Source: Rhytidiadelphus loreus
Lineage: Eukaryota > Streptophyta > Bryopsida > Hypnales > Hylocomiaceae
Assembly (NCBI GenBank): GCA_947034895.1
Contig: OX344765.1
Location: 28,835,001 to 28,899,000 of the forward strand
Length of the DNA: 64,000 nucleotides
Direction: 5' to 3'
In this document: positions 36,896 to 49,800 of the stretch, piece by piece
How positions within the stretch are numbered: position 1 is the first letter of the stretch
Layout of the letters: the number at the start of each line of letters is the position of its first letter
Position numbers and translations under genes: made by a program
The notes under the pieces: generated by a model
Seen by the model: only the letters and a program-made list of their open reading frames with translations
The model's database searches: none
What the model was told of the DNA's origin: nothing

Positions 36896-38339
36896 AATGT
36901 GAAGCAAAACCAATTTCAGAGTTAAAGATGATTATAGGTTTTAAGCTCAACTAATGAAATTTAGCAAAAGACGTCTACTTTATTGTCCTTTTCAAATACA
37001 AAAATTGTATTTAAAATTTATATTTTTACATAGTAATTTGAAGTTGACTTGGTCAAAGACCTCTTCTAATTTGATTTTTAGATTCTTTAACTTTTTTATT
37101 TTAAAATCATTGGCTATAAGGTAAGAATGAGATGAATGATCAATGCTTCCTCTAAATTGTAAAAATATTGTTGTCGGAATTAATACAGACTAATAATCCT
37201 CAATACTTTTATTACTACAAAAGAATAAATTATTATGATTTAGAAGAAGTAACAAGTACCAATAATAATCAAATTGAGATAAATATTAATCACAAATTCT
37301 AAGTATATTATTTTAGAGTAGGAATTTTTGTTAAAAAATCATTGTATATTTAATGTTCATTTTTCTTAGAGCTATAAAAGAAACTATAGAATCATACTTG
37401 CATATTTCTTTAATCCCTTAACCACTCAAGGCCCAACAACTTTTTGACAATAGAGGTTTCCAATGCATTGTCCCACTTTGATTTTTTTTTTTGACATAGA
37501 TGTGCTTGAAATTTTTAATTTTAACCAAACAAAAGTAGAGATTATTTTGTCTATTATGCATGAAACTAATTGTCAAAAATATTGACCATTGGATTTTTAG
37601 ATTATAACAATTTTAGATGATCAACTTAATACGCCAAAAACACAACTTTTGGGGAAGAAAAATAAGAAGAAGATGAATAATGCTTTTTTACCACCCCTCA
37701 AAAAAAAATTGTATTGGAATCTTAGACAAATGTAGTATTTTTTAATTGAAAAAATTGAAAAATAAAAAACTCTCTCAAATTTGTACACGTTTCAAACTAA
37801 AGGAGTAGAAAGCCAAAATAGTTCAAATTGGATCCTAAAAAATAAAAATTTATATGCATCAATTTTTGAAATGTAACAATTGATATTATTAGCATATTGT
37901 TTGGAGCATCTTCAAAAAAATTGTAATCATTCAAATTATTTTGTATTTTAAATCACACCATATTAAACTTTATATTTTAAAATTTGGAAAAATAAAAATT
38001 TGGAAAAAAAAATCTCTAAACCCAGTTTGTTTGTACAAAGTAAAGACTAGAAATGACCAAGAAAATGTTGTTTTTCATCCCTAATATTTCTTTCATTGGA
38101 AAAAAATTATGTTTGCTTCTTTTTTCTAGTAGACTACATTTCCTAAATAAAATTTTGAAATACTTCTCATATTGAAATTTTGAAAATCAGAAAATGCACC
38201 AAGTATGTCAACTTGTTACTCTACAACGACTCCTAGTTTAAAAACTATTGAGATTTGCTTCACCCTCTTCAGAATTTGCCATAGAAAATTTGAAAAGAAC
38301 AAATTGTGTTCTCATGTTCTTGACGAGTTAAGTTCCTTA
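36896..38339. other. AT-rich intergenic DNA
   Basis: Dominated by A/T runs. No gene, RNA or clear repeat boundary recognised. Confidence 0.5.
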
Positions 38340-39030
38340 AATATGTTTTCACCAAAAATGCTCTCAAACTGCCATTTCTAGTAGAAGTACCTAATTCTAG
38401 AGAAAAAACATTTTTGGACACAAGTAACTTTAGGATCTTGTAGTAAGCTAGTTAGAAAATATGTGGAAAAAATTACAAAAAATTTCACCACATAGATTGC
38501 AAGATAAAGCATTCAAATTCAATGAAATCGTTTTTTGGGCTCTATGAAAAACTAGGCAGCTGCACTTCACAAGCTCACATTTGTATAAAAAAATGTCCAA
38601 AATGGTGGTGCTTCTTTGGATTCATTCTTCAAGACAAGTTGGCTACATGCTCAAAATTTTTGGAAATTATACAACATGTAAAAAAAAATAGTAAATAGAA
38701 AGAAGTAGAGAATGATTCAAAATACAAAATTGTTAAGAATTTAGTTACGGAATTGAAAAATGCCAATCCCAATTGTTTCAATATTGTAATAAACAATCTA
38801 CATCCTATAATTTTATTTTTTTCAAAAAATATTGAAAATTGAGTAAAATAAAGGACTTCAAAGTTTATTTTCGAGTAGAGAATCCTTAATTGCCTACAAA
38901 CTAAAACTCCTCATAACTTTTGACTCATTGATCAAAATGGAATGATTCAAAGTTTTCTATATATAGATAAATCTTGAAAACCAATTTCAAAATTTTGTTT
39001 ATGAAAAAAGTGATTTTTTTATCTGCCCAA
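38340..39030 (-). repeat. AT-rich dispersed repeat, long copy 1 of a direct pair
   Basis: Aligns over about 690 bp with 41995-42695 in the same orientation (CTGCCATTTCTAGTA, TTCTTTGGATTCATT, ATAAACAATCTACATCCTAT, AACTCCTCATAACTTT) and is inverted relative to 22810-23265. Confidence 0.82.
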
Positions 39031-41330
39031 ATACTCATTTACTTAAAAATTAACATATTAGGCCATAACTTTTGACTCAAATTTCCAAATGTCTTGAATT
39101 TTACTATATATGAAAGATATTTTCAATAACTTTCACATCATACATCCAAATGCCTTGAAATAAAGCCCGTACACCCTTTGTCGCCAAGGGCATTATGTAA
39201 GCCCCCGTTTTGTCACCTGGGACTCATCGTCCTTTTTTTGCAATTTTTGCAAAATTAAGTATAAAAAACCCTAAAAAAAGCCTAAAAAAAATGTAAAACC
39301 AAAATAGGTATGTGACCTACCAATATAATATTTGGTCATATTTTATGTGTTTTTATCCAATTAGGTTAGAATTCCGCATGTAAATAGGTTAGAAACCAAT
39401 AAACCGTGCAAATTACCTACCCGGAGTAGAATTATCCAAAATAACCTAGCCTACCCTACTTCTAACAAAGAAAGGCTCAATTGGTCCAAGAGAACTTGAT
39501 GAGAACCATAGGGTCCAGTTCCATGGATAGGTTTCAAGTTTCAAGTTAGAAGTTGGGCCTTCTCGACCACCAAAGCAGCCTTGTAAAGAGCAATGGTGGC
39601 ATGGAAACCTTCAGCAAGATGCTTGTGCGTTGGTAATCTTGTTACAAGTTGGATGTGTTGAACCCGGTAGCCATGAAGTAACATTTGAAGAGAGCTTTGA
39701 AGGGAGCTTTGAAGGTAATGATGACCAATACTATTGTATAGTTAGGCCAATCAAAGGAAGTCGCGGCCATCAACGATGGTTAGAGGGTCCAGTCAATCTC
39801 TTAACAAAAGCGGATCATATTGAATATGTCGTTGCAACTATCAAACGCATTCTCAAGTTTTTGCAAATGGAGTCAAAGTTGTCTTGGAATTCTAGTTCTT
39901 TACTTCTTATAGGCATTGGTTTAATATTAGTACTTATATCCATGTTTAAAGTATTTTATAAAATTATTTTGTATGATTATAGTTGTGAAAGGAAAAAAAT
40001 GGAAGTAGTTTGCCTTCTAAGTGGACTTTGAAGTGATTTTTCTTTTAAGTTAAAGACAAAGAAATAGTTGTGCGGCTAAATAGGAAGGCCAATAATTGTA
40101 GTTAGCCTTAGGAGCAAGTTAAAGGTTGATGTCTACTTGCTTATGTGGTGAAAAATTGTTGATAAAGTAGAGGAAAAGGTGGACACTATTCAACTTCTCT
40201 CTTGTTGTAGTTTTGGGGAACCTAAATGTTTGGAGGCCCATTGTGAAGTGTGTATGAAGAATTTTGAAATGAAAATTATAAGAGTTGTATATCATGGTGT
40301 ATGGTTTCTAAATTGATCTCATTTGTTTTTTTTGGAGTTGTAAATCAAAAGTTGTACTAATTTGAAAGGAGGGAGGTTTGTTGCCTCCTATGAAGAAGGG
40401 CTGAGACTTCGATCGATCATAAAAAACGGAAAAGTCTTTTGTTTGCAATAAAAATTTGAAGAAGTGTAGTAAATTTTGTTACTTTTCTAGGAAGATATCA
40501 TTCATTAATTTTGAAGTTCATATGAATGAATTGTAAGTATAGAAGTGAAGGAAGGTCTGTTGCCCTCACTTTTAGAGGCCAAAATTTTGAACAGCCATAG
40601 ATATTGGATAAAATATTGAATTGAGTTGAGATTTGGAGGAAGTGTAGAGAATTGTGATAGCTTTCCAAATATCTATCTTTCATTTCATTTGAAGTTTTGA
40701 AGCAAAGGAAAAACTCAATCAAAATTCAGCTTTGAAATTAGAGTGAAGTTGGAAGATGGAAGAAGATTTGTTTGTTGTGGCTTGTGGCTTGTCCTTTTTT
40801 GTAAACTTTGTTGTTGCGGGCAATATAGGTGAAACCATAGCTTAGCCTCTTTTTGTGTTGTAGATGCGACAAAGTGGGATTCTTTGCCTACATGGTCGTA
40901 CTTTTAAGTTGTTCCCATTGGTAAGGCACGATTGCTGGTCACCATGAGTTTGAAATTTAGGAGCCAATCCCTCCAACAGTTCACCTCGTAGTCTGGTCAT
41001 CCCGTTTTACATGTCCAAAGCCGGTGGTTTTTTATCACCCTTTCCTAACCCTTGGGCCTGTTTAGAACCATTACATGATAGGCCAACGGGTAGCAATCTA
41101 AAGATTTGAAGACTTGAAGATCATCTCTTGTTGTAGCCAAAATCCTTGTGATTTTCCGAGGCAAACCACTTTTTACTAGACAATGTCACAACAAACATGG
41201 TAAAAAAAGAGCCAAAACTGTACCATGTGGTAGCTACGTAAGCACCACGCAGGCAAGCAGTGCCTCATGGAATTTCTTACACCTAAACTGATGATGATGT
41301 GGCGCTTGACGTCACACCGTTTGAAAAAAT
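39031..41330. other. sequence between the direct repeats; unassigned ORF
   Basis: Mostly unrecognised. An open frame on the plus strand spans 39630-40031; its first ATG lies late (near 39868). A hydrophobic stretch at 39890-39960 (LLLIGIGLILVLISM) could be a membrane segment, and there is a short internal duplication, GAGAGCTTTGAAGGGAGCTTTGAAGG. I do not recognise it and rate it an unlikely gene. Two regions near 40380 and 40560 share a GGAGGTTTGTTGCC-type phrase. Confidence 0.35.
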
Positions 41331-41980
41331 TAATATTGTTTCCAACAATGTCAACGTAGAAGTCTAAAAGAATTTTAATGCTATTTTTTGCGATGTCCAC
41401 TTAGATGTCTAAACATTTTTTTGAGACGTTTTTTTAAATGTCAGTTTAGATGTACACTTTACATAGTACACCATACAAAAAAGGACATATAAAATACATT
41501 GTACATCATACACAATACAAAATAGGCCATACACAATATATTATACACCATATACAAAATTTTGCATCATACATAATATACCATATATAATATATAATAT
41601 GTCATATATTGTACATGATATATAATACACAATATATATTGTACACCATAAACAATACACCATATTGGCAATTATGTCAAATGGCCTAAAAAGTCACTTA
41701 TCATAAGTATATAATTGACATGACAAGACAAGCTACTTATACAAGTGTGGTGATAGGAGCAAAGACAAAGCATATGGAATATGTAAAACTTAGAGATTGT
41801 ATTTTATAAGAAAACATTTGGACATATCAATTGACGTTTTAGTTGACATTGCAAAAAATATGTAGATATCCTCTAAGACGTCTCAGTTGACGTGCCAGTT
41901 GACATCACAAAAAACATCTAGATGTTTTAGAAGATGTCTTAGTTGACATTTTAGTTGATATCTTCAAAAATAGAGTCAAT
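41331..41980. repeat. large inverted repeat built from GTTGACAT-type subrepeats
   Basis: The left side (41331-41460) contains GATGTCCACTTAGATGTCTA and GAGACGTTTTTTTAAATGTC. The right side (41835-41975) contains the inverse style, CATCTAGATGTTTTAGAAGA, TTAGTTGACATTTTAGTTGA and GACGTCTCAGTTGACGTGCC. The core between is low-complexity ACACCATA/ATACAATA. It resembles a TIR element whose ends are arrays of a short degenerate subrepeat. Confidence 0.55.
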
Positions 41981-41994
41981 CCCTAAATGTTTTT

Positions 41995-42695
41995 AACTAT
42001 GTTTTCATCAAAAATGCTCCAAAACTGCCATTTCTAGTACAAGCACAAAATTTCAAAGAAAAAATAAATTTGTACACATATAACCTTAGGATCTTGCAAT
42101 ACATTGATTTGAAAAGATGTGGAAAAAACTTCAAAAATTTCCATTGTGTGGATTGCAAGATATTAGTGTTTGAATTGACAAAAATTCTTTAATTGGCTTT
42201 ACAAAAAATAAGCAGCTACACTTCACAAGGTCACATTTATATACAAAATGTCCACATTAATGGTACTTCTTTGGATTCATTTTTCAAGGCAAGTTGTCTA
42301 CATGCTTGAAAATTTTCAGATCATTTGGAATTGTACAATATATAGGAAAAAAATAGTAAGTAGAAAAAAATAAATAATGATTGAAAATACTAAAATATCA
42401 AGAATTTAGTTATAGAATTGAAAAATGCCAATTCCAATGATTGCAATGTTGAAATAAACAATCTACATCCTATAATTTTATTTTCTTACAAACAAATTGG
42501 AAATCGAGTTAAATAAAGGACTTCAAAGTTTATTTTAGAGTAGCAAATCCATAATTGCCCACAAGCTAAAACTCCTCATAACTTTCATCTCATTGATCAA
42601 AATGAAATGACTAAAAGCTTTTTACGCATATATAAATCTGGAAAACCAATTTCAAATTTTTATTTTAGAAAAAAGTAATTTTTTTACAATTTTTT
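41995..42695 (-). repeat. AT-rich dispersed repeat, long copy 2 of a direct pair
   Basis: Direct repeat of 38340-39030. Overall similarity is clearly visible but interrupted by many substitutions and small indels. Confidence 0.82.
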
Positions 42696-42926
42696 TGAGT
42701 TGCCCGTTAAGCAATGAAAATTACATACCATGTAGTCAAAAGTTATGAAAATTATTGTGCCTTAAAGGTACTCTTTGGGCACATGTTGTGTGAAAATTTC
42801 AAAAAAAATAAAAATAAAAATTCAATTCGTAGTGAACTATCCACAATTACTATGTGTCTATGTTGTCCAAAAACAATGTTTGGACATTTAGGGGTTCAAA
42901 TTTTTAGATGGCGTCAAAGTGTACTA

Positions 42927-43515
42927 AAGTGGCATGCCCACAGGGGGTGCACTTAGTTCTACTATAACAAACCATGTGCAAACAAGTGGTTTCTAATAAA
43001 CTATAATTTTAACCTAAAATTTTGAACATTGTTTAATAATGACTATAGATTTCTATTGCCAAAATTTCCAACTCAAATAAAATATGAAATGATATCTAGA
43101 AGAGGTTGAAAATGAACTAAAATGGCATGTTTTTCAACTCAAATAATTATAGAGGACACATTTAGAAGACCATTGAGTCAATATTCAACTCAAAATGAAC
43201 TTTCAATAATGAGTTATTTTTAGGAATTTTTTGTTCATTTTTTAGACAATTTTTTAAAATATAATATAGGGGTGTGAAAGTTATTTTTCAGTTCTACACT
43301 GTATCTTTTTACTTCAAAAATTTGTAACTAATTATTATTAACAAATAAAAATAAAAATAATTCAAAACATAAACTTTCAAAGTAGGAAAATCTATTCATA
43401 TTTTTTTTAATTTTGTTTTATTTAAAATTCAAAAAGTATATAGGGGGTCCAAAGTTTTGTTCGCACGTGGTTTCTAATGGACACTCTAAATGACCCCCCC
43501 AAGGGCATGCCACTT
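42927..43515. mobile_element. 0.6-kb TIR element with nested palindrome
   Basis: The left end AAGTGGCATGCCC recurs inverted at the right end, GGGCATGCCACTT. Inversion continues inward over about 70 bp (ACCATGTGCAAACAA versus the inverse of TTGTTCGCACGTGG). It is non-coding. Its right border overlaps a perfect 20-bp-arm palindrome. Confidence 0.65.
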
Positions 43516-43534
43516 CATTTAGAGTGTCCATTAG
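43474..43534. repeat. perfect 20-bp-arm palindrome
   Basis: CTAATGGACACTCTAAATGA (43474-43493) and its exact reverse complement (43515-43534) flank a 21-nt loop containing a run of C. Confidence 0.95.
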
Positions 43535-46500
43535 CTTCATTGGATGCCATATCATTGAAATACCATGTCAAATACCCTTTTTTTTTAAACCGTGCCATGT
43601 GGCTACCCTTCCTATGTCTTTTTCACATGTAGTCAACATTTCACATCAGCCCCCAATAATTTTTAGAAACTTACTCACAGTCAAACCATAAGCCCTTGCT
43701 AATGTATCCAAGTCATTTCTAGTCTTTTAATCATTTTTTTTTCTTAGGTCAAATTCAAAATGTTGGTCCAAGCAAAACTATAAGCTCTAAGAATTTCCTT
43801 AGTTTCTTTATATGCTCTATAAAGTATAAAACTTATGAAAATGAATATCTATTGTGATTTTTCTTCTAAGATGTATTGTTCTTGATGCTAATTTTGAAGA
43901 GCCCTCAACAATAGAAAATGAAGATTTGTAGTCAACACCCTTGCACAAAATGTTGAATTGAAAAATCATAATCATTCATTATAAAAATCAAATGTCCAAT
44001 ACTAATCCTATACTTTAAGAAGACATCATTCTTAAGAAAAAACTAATTAGAACAATGAGTAGTTTTAATTAGGATTTCATTCACTTCAAAGTTCTATCAA
44101 CACCAAAATGTAGTGCCTTTTGCATTTTTGGTTTAAATGTCGTAAACGTAATAGTAGAAGGTTAATACCTACTTTTACAATACTTTTACAATACTATTAC
44201 TTTACTACACCCTCAAGATAATTTTTTATTAACAAAAAAATGAAATAGGACAAAATCTCAATTTATAAAAGAAGAGTTGCCTTATAAAATTCCAAGCTGA
44301 TAGCAATATTGTTTTTAAACATGTAAACAAGAATTTGTGCTGGAAGTATTGAACATGGTTATAATATGAAGATTGCAATGTCTTCTAATATATTTGCAAT
44401 CCAATTATTTTGAAGCCCTTAATGGAGAATGGAATAATTGCAGCACACAATGAAAGCGAGTGCAAAGTCATTGTTTTGTTTCCAATATTCTTTGTTGTTT
44501 AGGAGAAAATATGAATAATAACTTTAGCAAAAAAAAGAATTTTATTTGCAATGTAGTCAAAAAATAAATCTTCAAAAATTAACAAAATATGTTTAAATAT
44601 GAAGTATTTGGGAGCATGAAAACAAATATTTATGTATAATATATATGCTATAACGCATTATATTAATTTTTTAGGACTTGTTAATACAATTTGTGCTATA
44701 TTGGAAGTACAACAAAAAATGAAGTCATTCCATAGTTTCCCATCTATGCATGCAAGGTTTTTGAAAAAAGATGCTAAAGAACTGCCCCTTCTTTGTATTT
44801 TTCACATGTAGTCAGCATTTTACCTCAACCCATAGTAAGTTTCTGTAACTTACGTGCAATCAAACCGAAATTCTTTGCCAACGTGGCAATTACTTGTTTC
44901 TGAGGATGTCATGAGAAACGTGACTATATTTTCCGTGATGTTCTTTGAAACATGGACATCATATAGGACAGAAGCTTGTTATAACCCCGACATTCACGTG
45001 TTTCTTGCAAAATCCAAATGAATTAAGTCTCCCGTGGCCAAAGTCCCATTTCTTTGCTCATGTCTTAAAAAACATTTTTGTTTCATGCTAACGTCTAAAA
45101 AAACAGGGTCTCCTACTAGTGGTGCAATATCATTAGATATGCTAGTGATAAGGGAAGAGTCACAAAAAGTGTTTGGCTAGGGTCATGTATTAGTCAAAGT
45201 TTGTGATAGCTCAATAGATATATATATAAAATGTATTTCAAATGCTTGGTATAAATAGAAATTTCCTATTAATAGGATGTGTTGTTAATCAAGGATACTC
45301 AATTGAGTTTGTAAAAAGATTTGTGTCATAAAACTGATTGACAACCTCAAAATATTGTATCAAGGTATAAAGATGAAGGACAAAAGTCACTACAAAAGTT
45401 AACTTTGTCATATAGAAGAAGATAGTGAACAACTATAGTTTTATTATGGCACAAGAGATTGGGTCCTATAAACTTTGAAGCTTTACATGAACTTTTGCAT
45501 CACAAAGGTAGTAGCAAGAAACACTGGTTCTATTTTTTGTTACAATTGGAGTGATGTTGTTATCATCCGCTAAGGTAGGAGGCTCTAAAATGGAGTGGGC
45601 ATTAAGAATGGACCCTATAAATGGTTGTGAAATGGATAACTGGTAGTTCATAAATTGACCTCTATTGAATGAATCAAGAAAAAAAGCATTATTAATTGCA
45701 AGAGCCAATCATTCTCTTTATTTTCCTATTTTTCTTTAGAATTTGCAAGTGAACAGTTCATGGAAGACCTAGGGACATAAATAGGGACCTATAACACAAT
45801 TTTCTTGAAAGTCCATAAGTAACTCAAAATGCTTCAAAAAATATGAAACCACTTGAATAAGATTCCTCTTCTATTTTTCTTTGTCTGAAAAATGAGCTAG
45901 GAATATTTCCATTTAAGAAAATACATGAAAAAGGCAGAGCAACCCTTAGATGAGCCATTTTAGAGCCTCCTACCTTATAACTTTTGAAGCACATGAAATC
46001 TAATGAACAAGAATTGTTTATTGGATATGTCTAACTTGATTTTAATTAAATACCTCATTTTTCAGAAATTAAAAAAATTGCAAAATCTAAAAGTGAATTT
46101 TGATTATTTGTCACAATCTGAGGTTTAAGGAGTTTTACTGTGTTTGAAGTATCCTAATTGAATGATATAAAGGTGAAATTTCTGAGGTTTATTTCCACAC
46201 AAAGTGCATATGTGCCTACCAAGGGGCATAAAAAAAATATTATTTATGTCCTCCACGATCATGCAAATAGGACTCCCTTGTGCATGCACTTCATAACATT
46301 GAAGATGGTTTCAAGATCATTCTTTTGTTAAATCTCATCACAATTAAATCCTTCCTAATGGCCAGTTTTTAGTTTCTTTATAAATTGTTTTTTCTAATTT
46401 TACAAATTCAAATGTCAAAGTGTCTATTTTCTTCAACATTTCTATCATTCTATTTTGTCACCTTCATTTTTTTTAGACCTAGAATTTTGGAGATGTGTTA

Positions 46501-46654
46501 TTTCTACCATTATTCTAATTATCCATATTTTATTTTTAAATATTTTATTCCAAAAGATCATAGTACAACGAGTACTATGACAAACACTGCAAAATGGCAA
46601 GTGTTTCTTGCAATGACCCTACAAGATTGAAAAACTTTCTAGATTGTCCAAGAT
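43535..46654. other. AT-rich intergenic DNA, nothing recognised
   Basis: Short random frames and homopolymers. The minus frame at 45466-45708 and plus frame at 46385-46630 have no identifiable domain. Confidence 0.5.
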
Positions 46655-46835
46655 CATTTATACCTATAAAGTATGCCAATAGGAAAAACAAGCTAGAAAG
46701 AAGTTCATAACAAGCATGTCTAGGGCAAATGCACCTTTAGATCCTATGCATAGTGACGTTTGTAGTCCTTTCAAACATACTTTTTACAATAGAGCCCAAT
46801 ACTTATTGACATTTTTGTTAACAAAAATATAGGTG
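46655..46835 (+). pseudogene. Ty1/copia integrase fragment
   Basis: One frame reads EKQARKKFITSMSRANAPLD followed directly by PMHSDVCSPF and, further on, AQYLLTFL. This matches the start of the copia-type integrase core: the GKQ..-F--S-SRA--PL--IHSDVCGP pattern, with the first catalytic Asp in HSDV. It ends at a stop just after. Reverse transcriptase, RNase H and LTRs are not recognisable nearby, so this is an isolated fossil. Confidence 0.72.
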
Positions 46836-49800
46836 GATGTCACCTAAAATTACACCCAAAAAACATGGATTTCTTATAGTGCCTTATGCATTTTAGACTT
46901 ATACAAACTAAAATAATCATGCCACACATTGCAATTCAAAACATCAACAACAAACAATGGCTAACGCAAAATTCAACCATAGCAATGTATTGAAACAAAC
47001 ATTTGACCAAGGTGCTATTTTTTGGTGTCCTAAAGATTCTAAGATCCAAAAATAATAAGTTGACCTAATTTAATTTGGCCCATATAGCATCCAACTCACT
47101 TTACCAAATAAACTGTGTTGCTAGTTGACATACCAAATTACAGTGGTTGTAATCCATTGTTAATATTTGAAAGAAAGTAAAGCACTATCATCTGGATGGC
47201 ACAATGGTACCACAACAAATTACCCTTCAACAATTACATCATTCTTTGAGCAATGACCAGAACAATTTCGACCATCTTTCCATGCAACCAAACATAAATG
47301 TAAGTGACACTCACGTGCCCAATGACAAAACTACCATAGAACCTAAAACCAAAATAAACACCTTAACACTTTAATATAACATGCCGTCATAAAAATAAAC
47401 CTCAAGCATTGCATTTTGGGATACCTATTAAGTGCTTGTAGAAATCAATCATGGTTAAGTTCCATCCTAAAGTTAATGCACTTGATGACACCATCAATTT
47501 TGTTCAAAAAATCATCATCCCTACCCTAATTACTATGTTGTACATAATTGCTTATCATGTACCCTCCTTAATTGCCTAAAAGTGTATTCTTCGTGTAAAA
47601 ATCCAAGCGTTCCAACTTCTAACTTCACTTTTTGCCTAACTTTTTCACAATTTGTAATTACACTCTCCTTGTGCATGTTACTACAATCACCATCTCTTTC
47701 TTGCTCAACCTTTGCTCTCTTTTTTACATTCTTTTGCAACTCTTTGTAACTCCATGATGCAATTTTACATGCATGATCAAATGTAGGCCTAGGCTAGATT
47801 ACTTTTGTTTTACAACAACCTAAGCATGGGATTAGTGCATGCAATTTTATAGCAACTAACCAACTTAACCCCCCCCCCCTAATACCTCATTTTCCACGAG
47901 AATTATAAATGGCTTAAGCATTCCATATAGGAGCAAATACTTGTTCAATTGTTATAGATGGAATGTTGAATGATTGTTGGTTTTGACATCCAAACCTTTT
48001 CAATTACCAAATCTAATTTAAATGACTGGATTGGCAACACACTAGGGAAGTCTAGCACAAACACTGACACACATTGAATTTAGCGTACCAAGGGCAATGA
48101 CTTTGCCCTTTGAGTTAAAGGTATTATGATCACCATCTAGTTTTGCAATTATTGCAAGTTTATTTGACAGGATCACTTGTAAACAATTATGCTAACATTT
48201 GCTAGCATTTGCATGATATTTGACAAGGCGTTTATGGATGAGTTTTGCCACATACTAGTTAAGCAAAGTTCTACACTAGTAGGCCTTTTTCTCATGACCT
48301 ACATTTGCCTTTGGCTAGCTTATCAAGAACATTATAGTTACCCACCTATTGTATGTTCAATCTTGGATATACTCGCAAATGTCAAATACAATCATAGGTA
48401 TCTATATACCATGGAAGAAAGCTCATGCAAACGCCCTTGCTCAAACCTTAAGTTAGAATTTTCAAGGACAAAGCTAGCTGCAACATCTTAGATATAGAAA
48501 GATATATATATAAACATGCAATAGACACTACAAACCATGTATGATTTAGTTATAGAATTCATATTGTCATTTGTACTTGGAAGTAGAACTACTCTCTTTA
48601 TACTCTAACGTAGAAGCAACAACTACTAAGATTGTTGCAAGAAACACTTGTCTTTTTTTTTTCCGCCTTGGCCTCGGATATGTGTTTTTTTGCTCATAAC
48701 TTTTGTTTTGTATTTCCTTTTTCTATTAAAATTGAAATAAAGGTACATGTGGTAGTTGTAGGCATTGATTAATTTTTTCCAATTAAAAAAAAATTAGTCT
48801 AATATTTTTAAGTTGCCCCAAATTAGATGTCTATCTTGCCCATTTTGCAGGGGTTTTCAATTCTATTTCCAACCTAAAAATGCGAACTTGAAGGTCAAAA
48901 TTAGGATATAAGGACTTCTACTAAAGTTACACAAGGCTACAAAGAGATTTTCTAAAAATAATAAAGTATCTACCTTCCACATGTGGTCAAAGTGCACTAC
49001 CTTTGTGCATGTGTAGAGAATACAACTCCCCCCCCCCCAAGATGCAAATGATTGAAAAGAAGCACCTTCAAGCTAAAAAATTGTCTTTTTTTAGTTTATT
49101 TTAAAAAAATTTAGAAATATTTCCTAAAAACCAAATTCCAAAATATCTATTTTTCTGCACTTTCCATCACTCTTTTTTTGTGCATAACCTTTAGAGATAA
49201 AATTTTCTAGGACTAAATTTTTGCGTAAATACTATTTTGAATGCTTTACAAATTATCCATATTTTATTTCATTTTAAATAAATTATTCCAAAAGTTACAA
49301 TGTTCCAGTACTAAGGTTGTTTTGAGCTAAAAATGGTAGGTGTTTCTTGCAACCACCCACTAGTACATAGTAGGCACAACAAGCTCTAATTGTCACTAAC
49401 TGTTAGTACTAATAAGATCTATCAACAAGTAGTCAACAAAGTGAAAGAAGTTCAACTAAATTATGAAAAACAACTTTGTAATCTTCACAAGGATATAGAT
49501 GCATTACATGTGCAGTTGTGTGACGAAAGAGACAAAGCCAAAAGCACTTCATAGATGGTCGCCCTAAAAGCCCAATTCAAAACAATGGACAAGGCAAAGA
49601 AAAAAGCCATCCAACAAATAGAAGGCATTAAGTGACCTAGCTCATTGTCAATTAAATATAGCCTTGGTAGAATACCAATATCTTACAGATATGATTATGC
49701 TTCAACAAAAAATTGTGAAATCTAAAATGGCTCGCACAAGCACAACAATGTGGGTATTAACAACTCTCTGATTTGCAAACAAAGACATGCAAACTAAGAA

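Noticed and set aside
39630..40031. 133-residue plus-strand frame with a possible membrane segment
   Set aside because: The frame starts at TTG and the first ATG is late. No homologous family recognised and it lies between old repeats. Mentioned only within the region entry.
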